64,000 nt of DNA from Sporosarcina ureilytica (GTDB taxonomy: Bacteria; Bacillota; Bacilli; Bacillales_A; Planococcaceae). The stretch lies in NCBI RefSeq assembly GCF_001753205.1, contig NZ_CP017560.1, positions 2,356,001 through 2,420,000 of the forward strand, written 5' to 3'. Below are positions 24,157-32,604 of this stretch, piece by piece. The notes below the pieces were generated by a model. That model did no database searches and was not told where the DNA came from. It worked only from the letters and a program-made list of their open reading frames with translations. Position numbers and translations under genes: made by a program. Within the stretch, counting starts at the first letter, position 1, and each line of letters starts with the position of its first letter.

Positions 24157-24951
24157 ATGCCATTAAGCAAAGAACTTGAATCCTTAAAGGAATTTGGCTG
24201 TGAAGACAGGTGTGTATTAAGCGTATATTTAAATACGAATCCGGGAGATCCGCAACAACTGAACGGTGGATGGAAAATTCATTTAAAAAATGGATTTAAA
24301 CGAATTGACGAATATTTAACGGCTTCTGAAGATGAAAAAGAAATAAAAGCCTTTAGAAAGCTCAAGGAAAAAGTGACGGAAGAAATTGACAAAAATATGA
24401 ATAAGTTAAGAAAAAGTGTCGTCATATTTGCGGCAGTGGAGCCAGAATTATGGTCAGTTCACTATGTACAAGTGCCGGTGAAAACGAGCTTCCACTGGGA
24501 AAATAAACCGATGACTGAAGAAATGGAATACATGTACAAAGCCTATCCTGAAGCAGGTGTTATTTTACCAAGTTATGGCGAAGTACGTATTTTGGATACC
24601 GCTATGGGTGATGTGAAAGATGAACTCGTTTATGAATTCGATTCGGGTGTGGAAGGTTGGAGACTCCGAAAAATCGAAGCTGCCAATGAAGAGCAAAAGT
24701 CAAAAAAATCAGCAAAACCTGCTTTAGAAGCCCGACCTAGAACAAATATAAAACAATTTTTCAAGGGAATGGAAACAATTGTAGAAAAGCTAAAGAAAGA
24801 ACGTGGCTGGCGAGAAATCCATATCACTGGCGAAGCAGATGTTGCAAATGTTTTTGCAGAAACTTTAAGAGAAAAACCGGCCAGTTGTATTTACAAAAAC
24901 CTGAACAATAACAAAGCAAGTGACGTGATCCATCAAGTTTTTGAGAAATAA
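24157..24951 (+). CDS. VLRF1-family aeRF1-type release factor-like protein
   Basis: A 264-aa protein that I place in the bacterial VLRF1/archaeo-eukaryotic-RF1-like group from its opening MPLSKELESLKEFGCEDRCV, the LSVYLNTNPGDPQQLNGGWK segment, SVVIFAAVEPELWSVHYVQV and the C-terminal half with a Rossmann-like RGWREIHITGEADVANVFAE. Relatives are thought to act in peptidyl-tRNA hydrolysis on stalled ribosomes; this is from family knowledge. No GGQ motif was seen, the usual catalytic tripeptide of class I release factors. Start follows GAGGAGG. Monocistronic, with a terminator. Confidence 0.6.
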   Translation: MPLSKELESLKEFGCEDRCVLSVYLNTNPGDPQQLNGGWKIHLKNGFKRIDEYLTASEDEKEIKAFRKLKEKVTEEIDKNMNKLRKSVVIFAAVEPELWSVHYVQVPVKTSFHWENKPMTEEMEYMYKAYPEAGVILPSYGEVRILDTAMGDVKDELVYEFDSGVEGWRLRKIEAANEEQKSKKSAKPALEARPRTNIKQFFKGMETIVEKLKKERGWREIHITGEADVANVFAETLREKPASCIYKNLNNNKASDVIHQVFEK

Positions 24952-24956
24952 AAGAT

Positions 24957-24994
24957 AAAAAACTAACTGCTCTAATTTGAGTAGTTAGTTTTTA
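24957..24994 (+). terminator. Terminator after the release-factor-like gene
   Basis: Stem AAAACTAACT(G)CTC / GAG(T)AGTTAGTTTT followed by TTATTC. Confidence 0.75.
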
Positions 24995-25156
24995 TTCACG
25001 CCTTATCAACCGAAATCCGAACCGAATGATACACCAATTACAAAATCCGCCAACCAATACATCGAATGGATCCGATATACTATACGTTACATACAACGGC
25101 GTGACATACTCCCAAAACAACCCACATATAATTGATTCAAACAGTGCATTTAATAT
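24992..25156 (-). pseudogene. Remnant of a small membrane protein gene
   Basis: An open stretch of 54 codons reads as coherent protein (LNALFESIICGLFWEYVTPL, then YSISDPFDVLVGG and CNWCIIRFGFRLIRRE) with a membrane-protein character. It has no start codon, and a stop interrupts the frame at its upstream end, where a short ATG frame (MDDGGLNIKCTV) runs into it in another phase. This looks like the C-terminal remainder of a frameshifted or truncated gene. Family unknown. Confidence 0.45.
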
Positions 25157-25214
25157 TCAATCCGCCATCGTCCATTTTATTTAAATTTCCACTTCAACTT
25201 AAAATTAGTTTAAT

Positions 25215-25243
25215 TTGCAATAAAAAACCAAAAATCGTATAAT
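25215..25243 (+). promoter_or_regulatory. Promoter of the antitoxin RNA
   Basis: TTGCAA (25215-25220) and TATAAT (25238-25243) are spaced exactly 17 bp, a strong sigma-A promoter with no open frame downstream on this strand. Confidence 0.75.
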
Positions 25244-25249
25244 ATATTT

Positions 25250-25396
25250 AAGAATTGAATAAACTAAAGAAGGCTGTCCGATATGTGCTATCGAACAGCC
25301 AATACAATAGCAGGTCCCTTCAAGGGGGCGGCTAGTATAGGATGAAATAACCCATCATAACTGAGCGCCTAACTCAAGGATGGGTTATTTTTTATT
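25250..25396 (+). ncRNA. RatA-like antitoxin RNA of a type I system
   Basis: The predicted transcript starts near 25250, contains an early hairpin (GGCTGTCCGAT / ATCGAACAGCC) and ends at a terminator AATAACCCATC / GATGGGTTATT followed by TTTTTATTT. Its 3' end is complementary to the 3' end of the toxin mRNA encoded on the other strand, the arrangement of txpA/ratA in B. subtilis. Pairing would block translation or trigger RNA decay. A partial copy of this RNA lies at 38873-38962. Confidence 0.7.
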
Positions 25397-25468
25397 TCTA
25401 AATGACAGGATCATAATTACTAAAGTCGCAAATGCTATCGCGAACATTAATGATTCGAACACTGACAT
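25385..25468 (-). CDS. Type I toxin, holin-like small hydrophobic peptide
   Basis: A 27-residue peptide beginning MSVFESLMFAIAF, with one membrane helix and the charged end SFRNKK, typical of the putative holin-like toxin family (TxpA/BsrG group). Such peptides insert in and depolarise or disturb the membrane when not silenced. The ATG at 25468 has AAAGGGGG eight nt upstream; an ATG at 25474 is too close to that site. The stop codon lies inside the shared terminator stem. The convergent plus-strand RNA would be its antitoxin. Confidence 0.75.
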   Translation of the reverse strand: MSVFESLMFAIAFATLVIMILSFRNKK

Positions 25469-25531
25469 TGGCATCACCCCCTTTCAGGAGTGTGCCGACC
25501 ACCCTTGAGTTCCCTATTCTATTGCCCTCTC

Positions 25532-25552
25532 ATTATACCACACATGCGTTCG
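25532..25552 (-). promoter_or_regulatory. Toxin promoter with LexA-like motif
   Basis: An extended -10 TGGTATAAT (25532-25540) lies about 65 bp before the toxin start. Overlapping just upstream, CGAACGCATGTGTG (25539-25552) fits the LexA consensus with two mismatches in one half-site. Confidence 0.4.
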
Positions 25553-25577
25553 AATACTCTATTAATTAATAATGCTT

Positions 25578-26125
25578 TTACAAATCTCTTTCATATTTCA
25601 AAACACCTTCTACCACAACTGCTTTCACAGTCAATTCATCGTCCAATACAACATAATCTGCTACTTTTCCCTTTTCAATACTACCGGATTGATCTGCTTT
25701 CCCAATTTGTATTTCTCAGTAAAATAAGGACCCTCCAAAAAGATTCCTTCTGACTTTGCACCGAATAATCCTTTATCTACAGCTTCCGTTATCGCATGAA
25801 TTGCTTTGACGATGTTCTCATCTGATGCAGTCAATGTCGTCGGTAAAAAACGCGTCACGCCGAATGGTAAAATGGCTTTAGATATTTCGTCAACTGCCTC
25901 AGCAGTCCCGTCCATTATGTCATAGCCGTTCACACCATGAATATGTGTATCGAATAAACCAGGTGCAATCGTATATCCTGTCCAATCAACAATCGTCGCA
26001 CTTGTTGGAACCTCATTAGTAAAACCGCCAAACACCTCATGATCGACTTTTAAAAAGCCTCCTTGTCTCTCTTCGTCTTCCAATAAAAAACGATCTGTTT
26101 TTATGTAATACAACTTTGGATGCAT
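25578..26125 (-). pseudogene. nagA: nagA with internal deletion
   Basis: The first 145 or so codons encode the N-terminus of N-acetylglucosamine-6-phosphate deacetylase: YTIAPGLFDTHIHGVNGYD (metal-binding HIH), then FLPTTLTASDENIV and IFLEGPYFTEKYK. At about 25703-25710 the sequence jumps, in another frame, to the authentic C-terminal end IGKADQSGSIEKGKVADYVV. Roughly half of the protein (about 190 residues, including the other metal ligands) is missing and the frame is broken, so the product is dead. The ATG at 26125 still has GGGAGG. No nagB or nag regulator is adjacent. Confidence 0.88.
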
Positions 26126-26526
26126 GTTGTGCCTCCCAATCAATTTATCCTTACTTTACGTTAACGATTCATATTATAGCAATCGGTATTACCCATCGGT
26201 GCTGCTACCTCAAAAATGGAGGGAGTATTTATAACGGATATTACCATGAAGTGAATACAGAAACTATTACTATTGGGTTGTAATTGGTAGTTGACATTTT
26301 TAAAATTCCTATTAAAATAGATACTTATAACCGATAACTCCCAATTTATGTTTTTTCTAAGTGTGCTTCATATGGCGACAATTAGACAAGTTGCCTAGCG
26401 GTCAATCAGACCGTTGCGACTACCCACTTAGCAAAACATTTTAATGATTGGTTGTGTCGGGGATAACAATTACGGCGAATTTATCATGAGTAACTTTATA
26501 GATAGTATATTGTTTTATGAACAATG

Positions 26527-26540
26527 TGTAACCGGTTACA
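26527..26540. promoter_or_regulatory. LacI-type operator 1
   Basis: The perfect palindrome TGTAACCGGTTACA, centred 104 bp from operator 2, matches the CG-centred sites bound by RbsR/CcpA-type repressors. A LacI-family regulator is encoded at 33519-34493. Confidence 0.7.
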
Positions 26541-26631
26541 GCACCAAAAAGTGAACTGCCTACATCGTTTTAGGAACTAATAATTATGGGATTATTGTAG
26601 TAGACGATACAAATTAACGATTGCAAGTTAA

Positions 26632-26643
26632 GTAACCGGTTAC
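26632..26643. promoter_or_regulatory. LacI-type operator 2
   Basis: GTAACCGGTTAC, the same 12-bp core as operator 1. About 150 bp before the start of the nucleoside hydrolase gene. Confidence 0.7.
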
Positions 26644-26794
26644 AGAAAAGCAGTATAGGTTTTAATTGACTTGGATATGTTGACAGAAGTACCGAATTTT
26701 CACTGTCGCAGGAAAGTTAAATTGATTCCACATGATTTACTTTTGAATAGATAACCGCTTAGTTTAATTAAAAGTTAGTAGGAGGAACAACATT

Positions 26795-27691
26795 ATGAAA
26801 AGAATTCCAATTATTATCGACACAGATCCCGGCATTGATGACGCGGCCGCATTAGGTTTAGCTTTCTACAGAGATGATTTAGATGTGAAATTAATTACGA
26901 CAGTAGCAGGTAATGTTGATATTGATAATATTACAACGAACGCCTTAAAGCTTGTCACATTTTTCGATCAGGACATTCCTGTTGCTAAAGGGATGGATAC
27001 TCCTTTATTGAAACCGGCACTTGGAAATAAAGTACACGGCGTAACAGGAATGGATGGCTATGACTTCCCTCAACCTACACGGAGAATTACAAAAGAACAT
27101 GCCGTTGAGGCAATGCGTTCTTTATTAGAGGAATCAGAAGAGAAAATTACAATTGTACCTATTGGACCATTAACAAATATCGCAGTATTGCTCTTAATGT
27201 ATCCCCAGTTGAAAAATAAAATTGAAAGAATTGTATTAATGGGTGGTTCTTTATCTGGTGGAAACGTGAACGGAGCTGCAGAGTTTAATATGTGGGCGGA
27301 TCCCCATGCTGCAAAAATGGTTTTCGACTCTGGCTTGGATATTGTAATGATAGGTTTAGATGTGACATTGAAAGCACGTATTGGAGAAGAATTATTATCA
27401 AAATGTCCAAATAAATCAGCTGACATGTTTAACGCGATTTTCCGCCATTACATAGACGGCGATATGGAAAGCGGTGTAGTCATGCATGATTCATGTGCAA
27501 TCGCTTACTTAACAAATCCTGAGCTGTTCACGATTGAGCGTCGGCTTGTCGAGGTCGTCACAGATGGTCCTGCCGGTGGGATGACAATGGAAGTGTTTGG
27601 AAAAGATAAGACAAACGTAAGTGTCGCAGTCGGAATTGATTCTGAAGCCTTTCAAGAGTGGTTTCTTGGCACATTAAATAAAATGATCTAA
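26795..27691 (+). CDS. Nucleoside hydrolase (IunH/Rih family)
   Basis: A 298-aa N-ribohydrolase that splits nucleosides to base and ribose. The calcium-binding signature IIIDTDPGIDDAAALGLAF is at residues 6-24; VARKGMD-like PVAKGMDTPLLKP, VHGVTGMDG, IVPIGPLTNIAVLL, LMGGSLSGGNVNGAAEFNMW and VVMHDSCAIAY (catalytic-loop His/Asp) follow in order. The ATG has AGGAGG nine nt upstream. NupC transporter follows after 94 bp. The upstream palindromic operators suggest repression by the LacI-type protein of the second cluster. Base specificity cannot be told. Confidence 0.92.
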   Translation: MKRIPIIIDTDPGIDDAAALGLAFYRDDLDVKLITTVAGNVDIDNITTNALKLVTFFDQDIPVAKGMDTPLLKPALGNKVHGVTGMDGYDFPQPTRRITKEHAVEAMRSLLEESEEKITIVPIGPLTNIAVLLLMYPQLKNKIERIVLMGGSLSGGNVNGAAEFNMWADPHAAKMVFDSGLDIVMIGLDVTLKARIGEELLSKCPNKSADMFNAIFRHYIDGDMESGVVMHDSCAIAYLTNPELFTIERRLVEVVTDGPAGGMTMEVFGKDKTNVSVAVGIDSEAFQEWFLGTLNKMI

Positions 27692-27706
27692 TTTTGGCTA
27701 CATATA

Positions 27707-27740
27707 GAAAGTACGTATGCTCTTTTACATACATACTTTC
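27707..27740 (+). terminator. Intercistronic hairpin between iunH-type gene and nupC
   Basis: GAAAGTACGTATG / CATACATACTTTC pairs at 12 of 13 positions, followed by a T-rich but interrupted tail. It may partly terminate or stabilise the upstream message. Confidence 0.45.
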
Positions 27741-27785
27741 TCAATCTTTTTGTAGCAAGTACTCTACTAGAATAAGGTGATCAAG

Positions 27786-28982
27786 TTGAAATATATTATT
27801 TTCATCCTGTGTTTAATTGCAATCTTTTTATTAGCATATATAGTGAGTTTCGATCGAAAGATGGTTAAAAAGAAACTAATTACAATTGCAAAAATTATTG
27901 GAATACAAATCATACTAGCATATATATTCCTTCATACCTCCCTTGGTGTAACAATCATTGGCGCAATATCGAAAATGTTCGAGAAACTGCTAGGTTATGC
28001 GAATGTTGGAATTGAATTCGTATTCGGCGGTGTAATTGAAAGCGGATTGGCTTCTTTCGTAATACTCGCCTTACTCCCTATTGTATTTATTTGTGCACTA
28101 CTTGGGATTTTACAGTATTTAAAGGTTCTCCCTCTGTTTGTTAAGGTGATGGGCTATTTACTTAACAAAATTAGTAGGCTAGGGAGACTAGAATCATATA
28201 GTGCGGTAAGTGCAATCGTGATTGGTATGACGGCAGTGTTTGTATCTATCAAAGATAAGCTTCCAAAATTAAATAATAGACAGATGTATTCAATTGCAGC
28301 CTGTTCAATTTCAACGGTAGATTTAAGTATCGTTGGGGCTTATATGAACATGATTGACCCTAAATATGTCATTATCGCCATCGTATTAAATTTGTTTAGT
28401 GTGTTTGTTATTCTTTCCATCATTAATCCATATAATCCGGATGAAGATAACAGTGCGTTATCCATTCAAAATAATCCGGCGGAAAAAGATGAGCGTGGAT
28501 TTTTTGAAGTGTTAGCTGACTACATGATGGATGGCTTTAATATTATCCTTGCAATCATAGCGATGTTATTAGGTTTTGTTGCATTAATTGCCTTCCTAAA
28601 TGGTATATTCGGGGCTATTTTTGGGGTGGATTTCCAAACGATTCTTGGCTATCTCTTTGCGCCTCTTGCATTCCTACTTGGTGTGCAGTGGGACGAGGCT
28701 GTCCAATTCGGTGGCCTAATTGCTACAAAGCTTCTTTCCAATGAGTTTGTTGCAATGATAAGCTTTATTGATATGGAAGGTTTTTCGGAAAGATCCATTG
28801 GTATTATCTCAGTATTCCTAGTATCGTTTGCAAACTTTGGATCAGTAGGTATGATTATCGGCGCATTAAAAGGCTTATGCCCTGAGCAAAGTAAAGTTGT
28901 AGCTGGATTCAGTATGCGTTTATTATACGGAGCGACGCTAGTAAGTTTCTTATCAGCGGCAGTTGTTGGTTTAGTTTTATAA
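27786..28982 (+). CDS. NupC-family nucleoside transporter
   Basis: A 398-aa concentrative nucleoside transporter driven by H+ or Na+. The Nucleos_tra2 core GVIESGLASFVILALLPIVF and the gate region ISACSISTVDLSIVGAYMN-like SIAACSISTVDLSIVGAYMN are present, followed by GYLFAPLAFLLGVQWDEAVQ and LLSNEFVAMI, and FANFGSVGMIIGALKGLCPE near the end. The TTG at 27786 has AAGGTG six nt upstream. It forms one uptake-and-cleavage unit with the preceding hydrolase gene. Confidence 0.9.
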   Translation: MKYIIFILCLIAIFLLAYIVSFDRKMVKKKLITIAKIIGIQIILAYIFLHTSLGVTIIGAISKMFEKLLGYANVGIEFVFGGVIESGLASFVILALLPIVFICALLGILQYLKVLPLFVKVMGYLLNKISRLGRLESYSAVSAIVIGMTAVFVSIKDKLPKLNNRQMYSIAACSISTVDLSIVGAYMNMIDPKYVIIAIVLNLFSVFVILSIINPYNPDEDNSALSIQNNPAEKDERGFFEVLADYMMDGFNIILAIIAMLLGFVALIAFLNGIFGAIFGVDFQTILGYLFAPLAFLLGVQWDEAVQFGGLIATKLLSNEFVAMISFIDMEGFSERSIGIISVFLVSFANFGSVGMIIGALKGLCPEQSKVVAGFSMRLLYGATLVSFLSAAVVGLVL

Positions 28983-29061
28983 GATTAGGTTATAGCTAGG
29001 AGAATAAGTTACATTCATTTAACCAAGAAATAGAAGCCTTAATAGGCGTCCACTTAGAATG

Positions 29062-29099
29062 AAATCACCCACATTTATACATGCTGGGTGATTTTCTTT
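29062..29099 (+). terminator. Terminator after nupC
   Basis: Stem AAATCACCCA / TGGGTGATTT, tail TCTTTGG. Confidence 0.7.
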
Positions 29100-29120
29100 G
29101 GTTAACTTCTAAAGCCTCTC

Positions 29121-29242
29121 TTAATGAAGGGTACGGCCTGCACGTAAGCTCCCCCAATATACTTGCTTCGCAGCTAAGGATGTACCACTTCTGTCATCTT
29201 TTTCACCAGGCAGATTTAAAATAGCGTAGAAAAACCCTAATT
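29121..29242 (-). pseudogene. C-terminal gene remnant beside the EamA gene
   Basis: About 40 codons in one frame (ELGFFYAILNLPGEKDDRSG, then TSLAAKQVYWGSLRAGRTLH and stop) read as genuine protein but have no start and begin inside the 3' end of the EamA gene. It may be the end of a deleted gene; I could not name the family. Confidence 0.3.
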
Positions 29243-30118
29243 CTCGCCTATTTTCAGTGAGGAATTAGGCGTCCAATTTACCATAAAAATGCCAATAAAT
29301 ATACAAACGCCACCGAACATTACATGCCAATCAATCTTTTCATCCAATAATAGCCAGCCCGCAAGAACACCGAAAAATGGGGCTAAAAACAAGAATGCAC
29401 TTGTCTTACCGGGGTCTCCTGTTTGTAATAGATAAAACCAAACGGAAAACTGTACAACGGAAGCCATGAATACTAGCCATGATAATATGGTAATCGATAA
29501 GGCGGTAATTTGAAACGAAGGCGTTTCTAATAAAAAGCTGCCCATCAACAGAATGAGACCACCAAACAACATTTGATAGGCCGTTAAAACCCACGTATTA
29601 ATAGGAGAGCCCCACTTTTTGATTAGCAGTGTTCCGATAGCCCATGAAATGGCTGAAAGAAAACCCCAAAGCGTTCCGATTTGAAAGTCCAGCTGTGTAC
29701 TAAGCGTAATGAATACGCCAATAAAACCTACTATCACACCAATCCATTGTCGCCAACTATACGTCATTTTCAAAAATAGTGTTCCAAATATAACAACCAA
29801 GAGGGGATTCATAAATGTTAAAATAGACGATTGTCCCGATGTGATGGTACGTAAACTGACAAAGATACATCCCATGACACCCGCTGTTTGAAAAAGTCCA
29901 ATCAGTGCTATTTTAAGCCAATCTGAAACCTTTTTTGGATGAGCGAATCTCAAATATTTCACGATAATTGCCATGAAGCCCCCTGCTATGAGGAATCGTA
30001 TTGCAACCAACATAATCGGTGTAGCGTAAATCAGCCCAATCTTTCCAATCGCAAATGCAGATCCCATTAAGGATGTCGTCAATACAACTAAGCATCCAGT
30101 AAGCCATTTGTTCATCAT
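29237..30118 (-). CDS. EamA-family (DMT) transporter
   Basis: A 293-aa membrane protein with ten predicted helices in two EamA repeats (about residues 5-135 and 148-285). Repeat signatures include ATPIMLVAIRFLIAGG, SILTFMNPLLVVIFGTLFL and, in the second half, TSAFLFLAPFFGVLAGWLLL. DMT-superfamily members export amino acids or other metabolites; specificity is unknown. ATG-ATG start follows AAGGGGA. It sits between the two nucleoside clusters but no functional link is evident. Confidence 0.85.
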   Translation of the reverse strand: MMNKWLTGCLVVLTTSLMGSAFAIGKIGLIYATPIMLVAIRFLIAGGFMAIIVKYLRFAHPKKVSDWLKIALIGLFQTAGVMGCIFVSLRTITSGQSSILTFMNPLLVVIFGTLFLKMTYSWRQWIGVIVGFIGVFITLSTQLDFQIGTLWGFLSAISWAIGTLLIKKWGSPINTWVLTAYQMLFGGLILLMGSFLLETPSFQITALSITILSWLVFMASVVQFSVWFYLLQTGDPGKTSAFLFLAPFFGVLAGWLLLDEKIDWHVMFGGVCIFIGIFMVNWTPNSSLKIGEN

Positions 30119-30284
30119 TGCATTCCCCTTCGAAAATCTCTCATTTATCTTCGTGCGTTTTCTTACAGTGTGGTTACTCTGTTTCCCGAACTATAAATTA
30201 CGGCTTTACAATCTTTGGCTCCGGTACGATCCTCGTTATATTTTATCATAGCCTTGATAGCTTCCACCCAAATAATGCATCCAT

Positions 30285-30322
30285 ATAAAAAAACACCAAC
30301 GAATTGATTTTCGTTGGTGTTT
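30285..30322 (-). terminator. Terminator of the lacI-rbsK-nupC-hydrolase operon
   Basis: Stem AACACCAACGAA / TTCGTTGGTGTT followed by TTTTTATA on the minus strand. Confidence 0.85.
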
Positions 30323-30330
30323 AATAGATT

Positions 30331-31263
30331 TTATGCTTGTTTTAATGTATCAATAAACATTGATACGAATTTCTCATTTTCAACATCTAAACAAACTTCC
30401 ATGTTCGGTTCCTTTTTCCAAATACCACGGAAGTCACAGATGGTTTGTCCGTAGTTTAATTCACTTTTGGTCTCAACTTCAACAAAATGTTTCTCTGTTT
30501 GCACGATAGAAGCATCAATCGCAACTCCGATTGTTAACGGATCATGAAGTGCACAGCCGTCAATCCCATATTTTGCCTTACTAAACCCTCTAAATATTTC
30601 AGAACTCTCTACAATAAAGTCATAGTACTTCGTTCCTTTTAATTCTTCCATGCGTTCGCGTGTTAAAAATGTTTTATGCGTAACATCCAAGCCAACAAGC
30701 TTCAGTGGTAGCCCCGAATGGAATACAATTTTAGCAGCTTCCGCATCAGCAAAAATATTGAATTCAGCATTTGGCAGTTTGTTACCCATTCCCGCTTTTG
30801 TAACTAACCCACCCATGATGACGACTTCACTTACCCACTCCGCTAATCTTGGCTCTTTACGTAGTGCTAACGCCAAGTTTGTAAGTGGACCAACCATGAT
30901 GAATGTGATATCACCTTTATGTTTTTTCGCTTGTTCAATCATGAAATCTGGTGCAAAAACATCTGATTCTTCATCATCTACAGTGATATGATCAAGTGCA
31001 TCGCCAATTCCATCTTTACCATGAACACGAAATTCGTGATTAGGTTCTGTTAGAAGCGGAAGACTTGCGCCTTTGTAAACATTTATCTCTTCATTTCCGA
31101 TTAACTTCAAGATTTTCTTCGTGTTTTTCATGACATAATCAATTGGGACATTCCCATTTACGCCTGTAATCCCTAGAAGATCAAGTTGCTTGCTCTCAAT
31201 TGCGTAAATGATTGCATACGCGTCATCTATCCCAGTATCAACGTCTAAAATAACCTTTTTCAC
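30331..31263 (-). CDS. Nucleoside hydrolase, second copy
   Basis: A 310-aa Rih-type N-ribohydrolase, clearly a paralogue of the one at 26795. The calcium signature VILDVDTGIDDAYAIIYA is at residues 4-21, then VYKGASLPLLT, VHGKDGIGDAL, FIMVGPLTNLALAL, VIMGGLVTKAGMGNKLPNAE and CALHDPLTIGVA with the active-site HD. It is the last gene of the minus-strand operon, about 62 bp after nupC. The insertion of KAGMGNKLP relative to the other copy hints at a different base preference. Confidence 0.92.
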   Translation of the reverse strand: MKKVILDVDTGIDDAYAIIYAIESKQLDLLGITGVNGNVPIDYVMKNTKKILKLIGNEEINVYKGASLPLLTEPNHEFRVHGKDGIGDALDHITVDDEESDVFAPDFMIEQAKKHKGDITFIMVGPLTNLALALRKEPRLAEWVSEVVIMGGLVTKAGMGNKLPNAEFNIFADAEAAKIVFHSGLPLKLVGLDVTHKTFLTRERMEELKGTKYYDFIVESSEIFRGFSKAKYGIDGCALHDPLTIGVAIDASIVQTEKHFVEVETKSELNYGQTICDFRGIWKKEPNMEVCLDVENEKFVSMFIDTLKQA

Positions 31264-31325
31264 TATAAATCTCTCCTTAATTTTTAAAAAATATTACTTG
31301 TTTACACTTTCACTTCCGTTAATCA

Positions 31326-32561
31326 TTAAAAGAAGAAGATACCTACAATTGCACCATTTAATAGGTTGGCCAATGTCGCAGCGATTAACCCTTTAAATGC
31401 CATATCTTGAATTTCTTTTTTACGATTTGGTGCGATTCCTAACATAACACCTAGAATGATCCCAATTGAACCGAGATTTGCAAACCCGGACAGGGCAAAT
31501 GTTAAAATTGCAATGGACTTCTCAGAAAATAGTCCAATCATATCTTTAAACGAAGCAAATGCCACAAATTCGTTAATGATGATTTTTTGTCCAAGTAAGT
31601 TCCCGGCCATGATTGCTTCAGACCAAGGAATTCCTAAAATAAACGCAACTGGTGCAAAAACATATCCTAAAATTGTTTCAAAAGATAAGCCTGGTAAACC
31701 TACGAGGGAACCGACTCCGCCTAAAATACCGTTCAGAAGTGCAATTAATCCTATAATCGAAACTAGAATCACGGCAGCATTCACAGCAAAGTGCAAGCCA
31801 TCTTTGGATTCGGTTACAATGACTTCCATAATACTTGGTTTTTCACCGGATTCTTTTTCCTTATCGTCCGTTATTTTCCACTCGTTTGGATCGAGTTTTT
31901 CGGTTTCCGGTATAATCAGTTTCGCTAACATTAAGCCTGCAGGTGCAGACATGATTGCCGCTGATAATAGATAATTAATCGGGATTCCCATTGCAGCTAA
32001 ACCGAGTAATACCGCCCCTGATACAGAAGCAAGTCCACCAACCATAACGGCAAAGAGTTGAGAACGTGACATCGTTCTGATATACGGCTTGACCGATAGG
32101 AAAGATTGTGTCATCCCTAAGAAAATATTCGCCGCGGCATTCGTCGATTCAATATGACCTGTTTTCATAACCTTGGAAAGGCTTCCACCGACGACGCGAA
32201 CGAACATTTGCATAATCCCAAAACGATATAATAAACCAATAAGCGCGGTTAAATAAATCATGATGGCCAATGCATTAATCGCAAATATAGGTCCAGCTGC
32301 TCCTTCTTTATCTGCTAAGGAGCCAAATACAAATTTTAACCCTTCAACTCCATAGGCCATTACTTTCGATACACCATCAGATAGCCACTGAATAATGGAC
32401 ATACCAATATCCCATTTTAATACGAAAAATCCTAACACAACTTGAGCGATAAAGCCCATACTTACTGTCCATATATTAATTGCTTTTTTGTTTTCAGATA
32501 ATAGAAAGGCTGCTAAAACGATAATCGTACAGCCCATTAATCCCCATAGTATACTTACCAT
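31326..32561 (-). CDS. NupC-family nucleoside transporter, second copy
   Basis: A 411-aa CNT transporter, more like the longer NupG/YutK-type branch. Motifs: FVFGSLADKEGAAGPIFAIN, SFLSVKPYIRTMSRSQLFAV, GGLASVSGAVLLGLAAMGIP, LGYVFAPVAFILGIPWSEAI and FANLGSIGIILGVMLGIAPN. Start follows AGGAGGA by about 10 nt. It lies between ribokinase and the nucleoside hydrolase, matching import of a nucleoside, cleavage and ribose phosphorylation. Confidence 0.9.
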   Translation of the reverse strand: MVSILWGLMGCTIIVLAAFLLSENKKAINIWTVSMGFIAQVVLGFFVLKWDIGMSIIQWLSDGVSKVMAYGVEGLKFVFGSLADKEGAAGPIFAINALAIMIYLTALIGLLYRFGIMQMFVRVVGGSLSKVMKTGHIESTNAAANIFLGMTQSFLSVKPYIRTMSRSQLFAVMVGGLASVSGAVLLGLAAMGIPINYLLSAAIMSAPAGLMLAKLIIPETEKLDPNEWKITDDKEKESGEKPSIMEVIVTESKDGLHFAVNAAVILVSIIGLIALLNGILGGVGSLVGLPGLSFETILGYVFAPVAFILGIPWSEAIMAGNLLGQKIIINEFVAFASFKDMIGLFSEKSIAILTFALSGFANLGSIGIILGVMLGIAPNRKKEIQDMAFKGLIAATLANLLNGAIVGIFFF

Positions 32562-32604
32562 GCGCTTGCTTTCCTCCTCAAATGTTGAAGCAGATTAGAT
32601 TGTT

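Larger units (their letters stand above)
26126..26794. other. Long regulatory gap upstream of the nucleoside hydrolase gene
   Basis: No credible gene. It holds a hairpin CGGTC-aatca-GACCG (26399-26413) and two identical LacI-type palindromes (26527-26540 and 26632-26643). No convincing -35/-10 pair was fixed. Confidence 0.5.
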
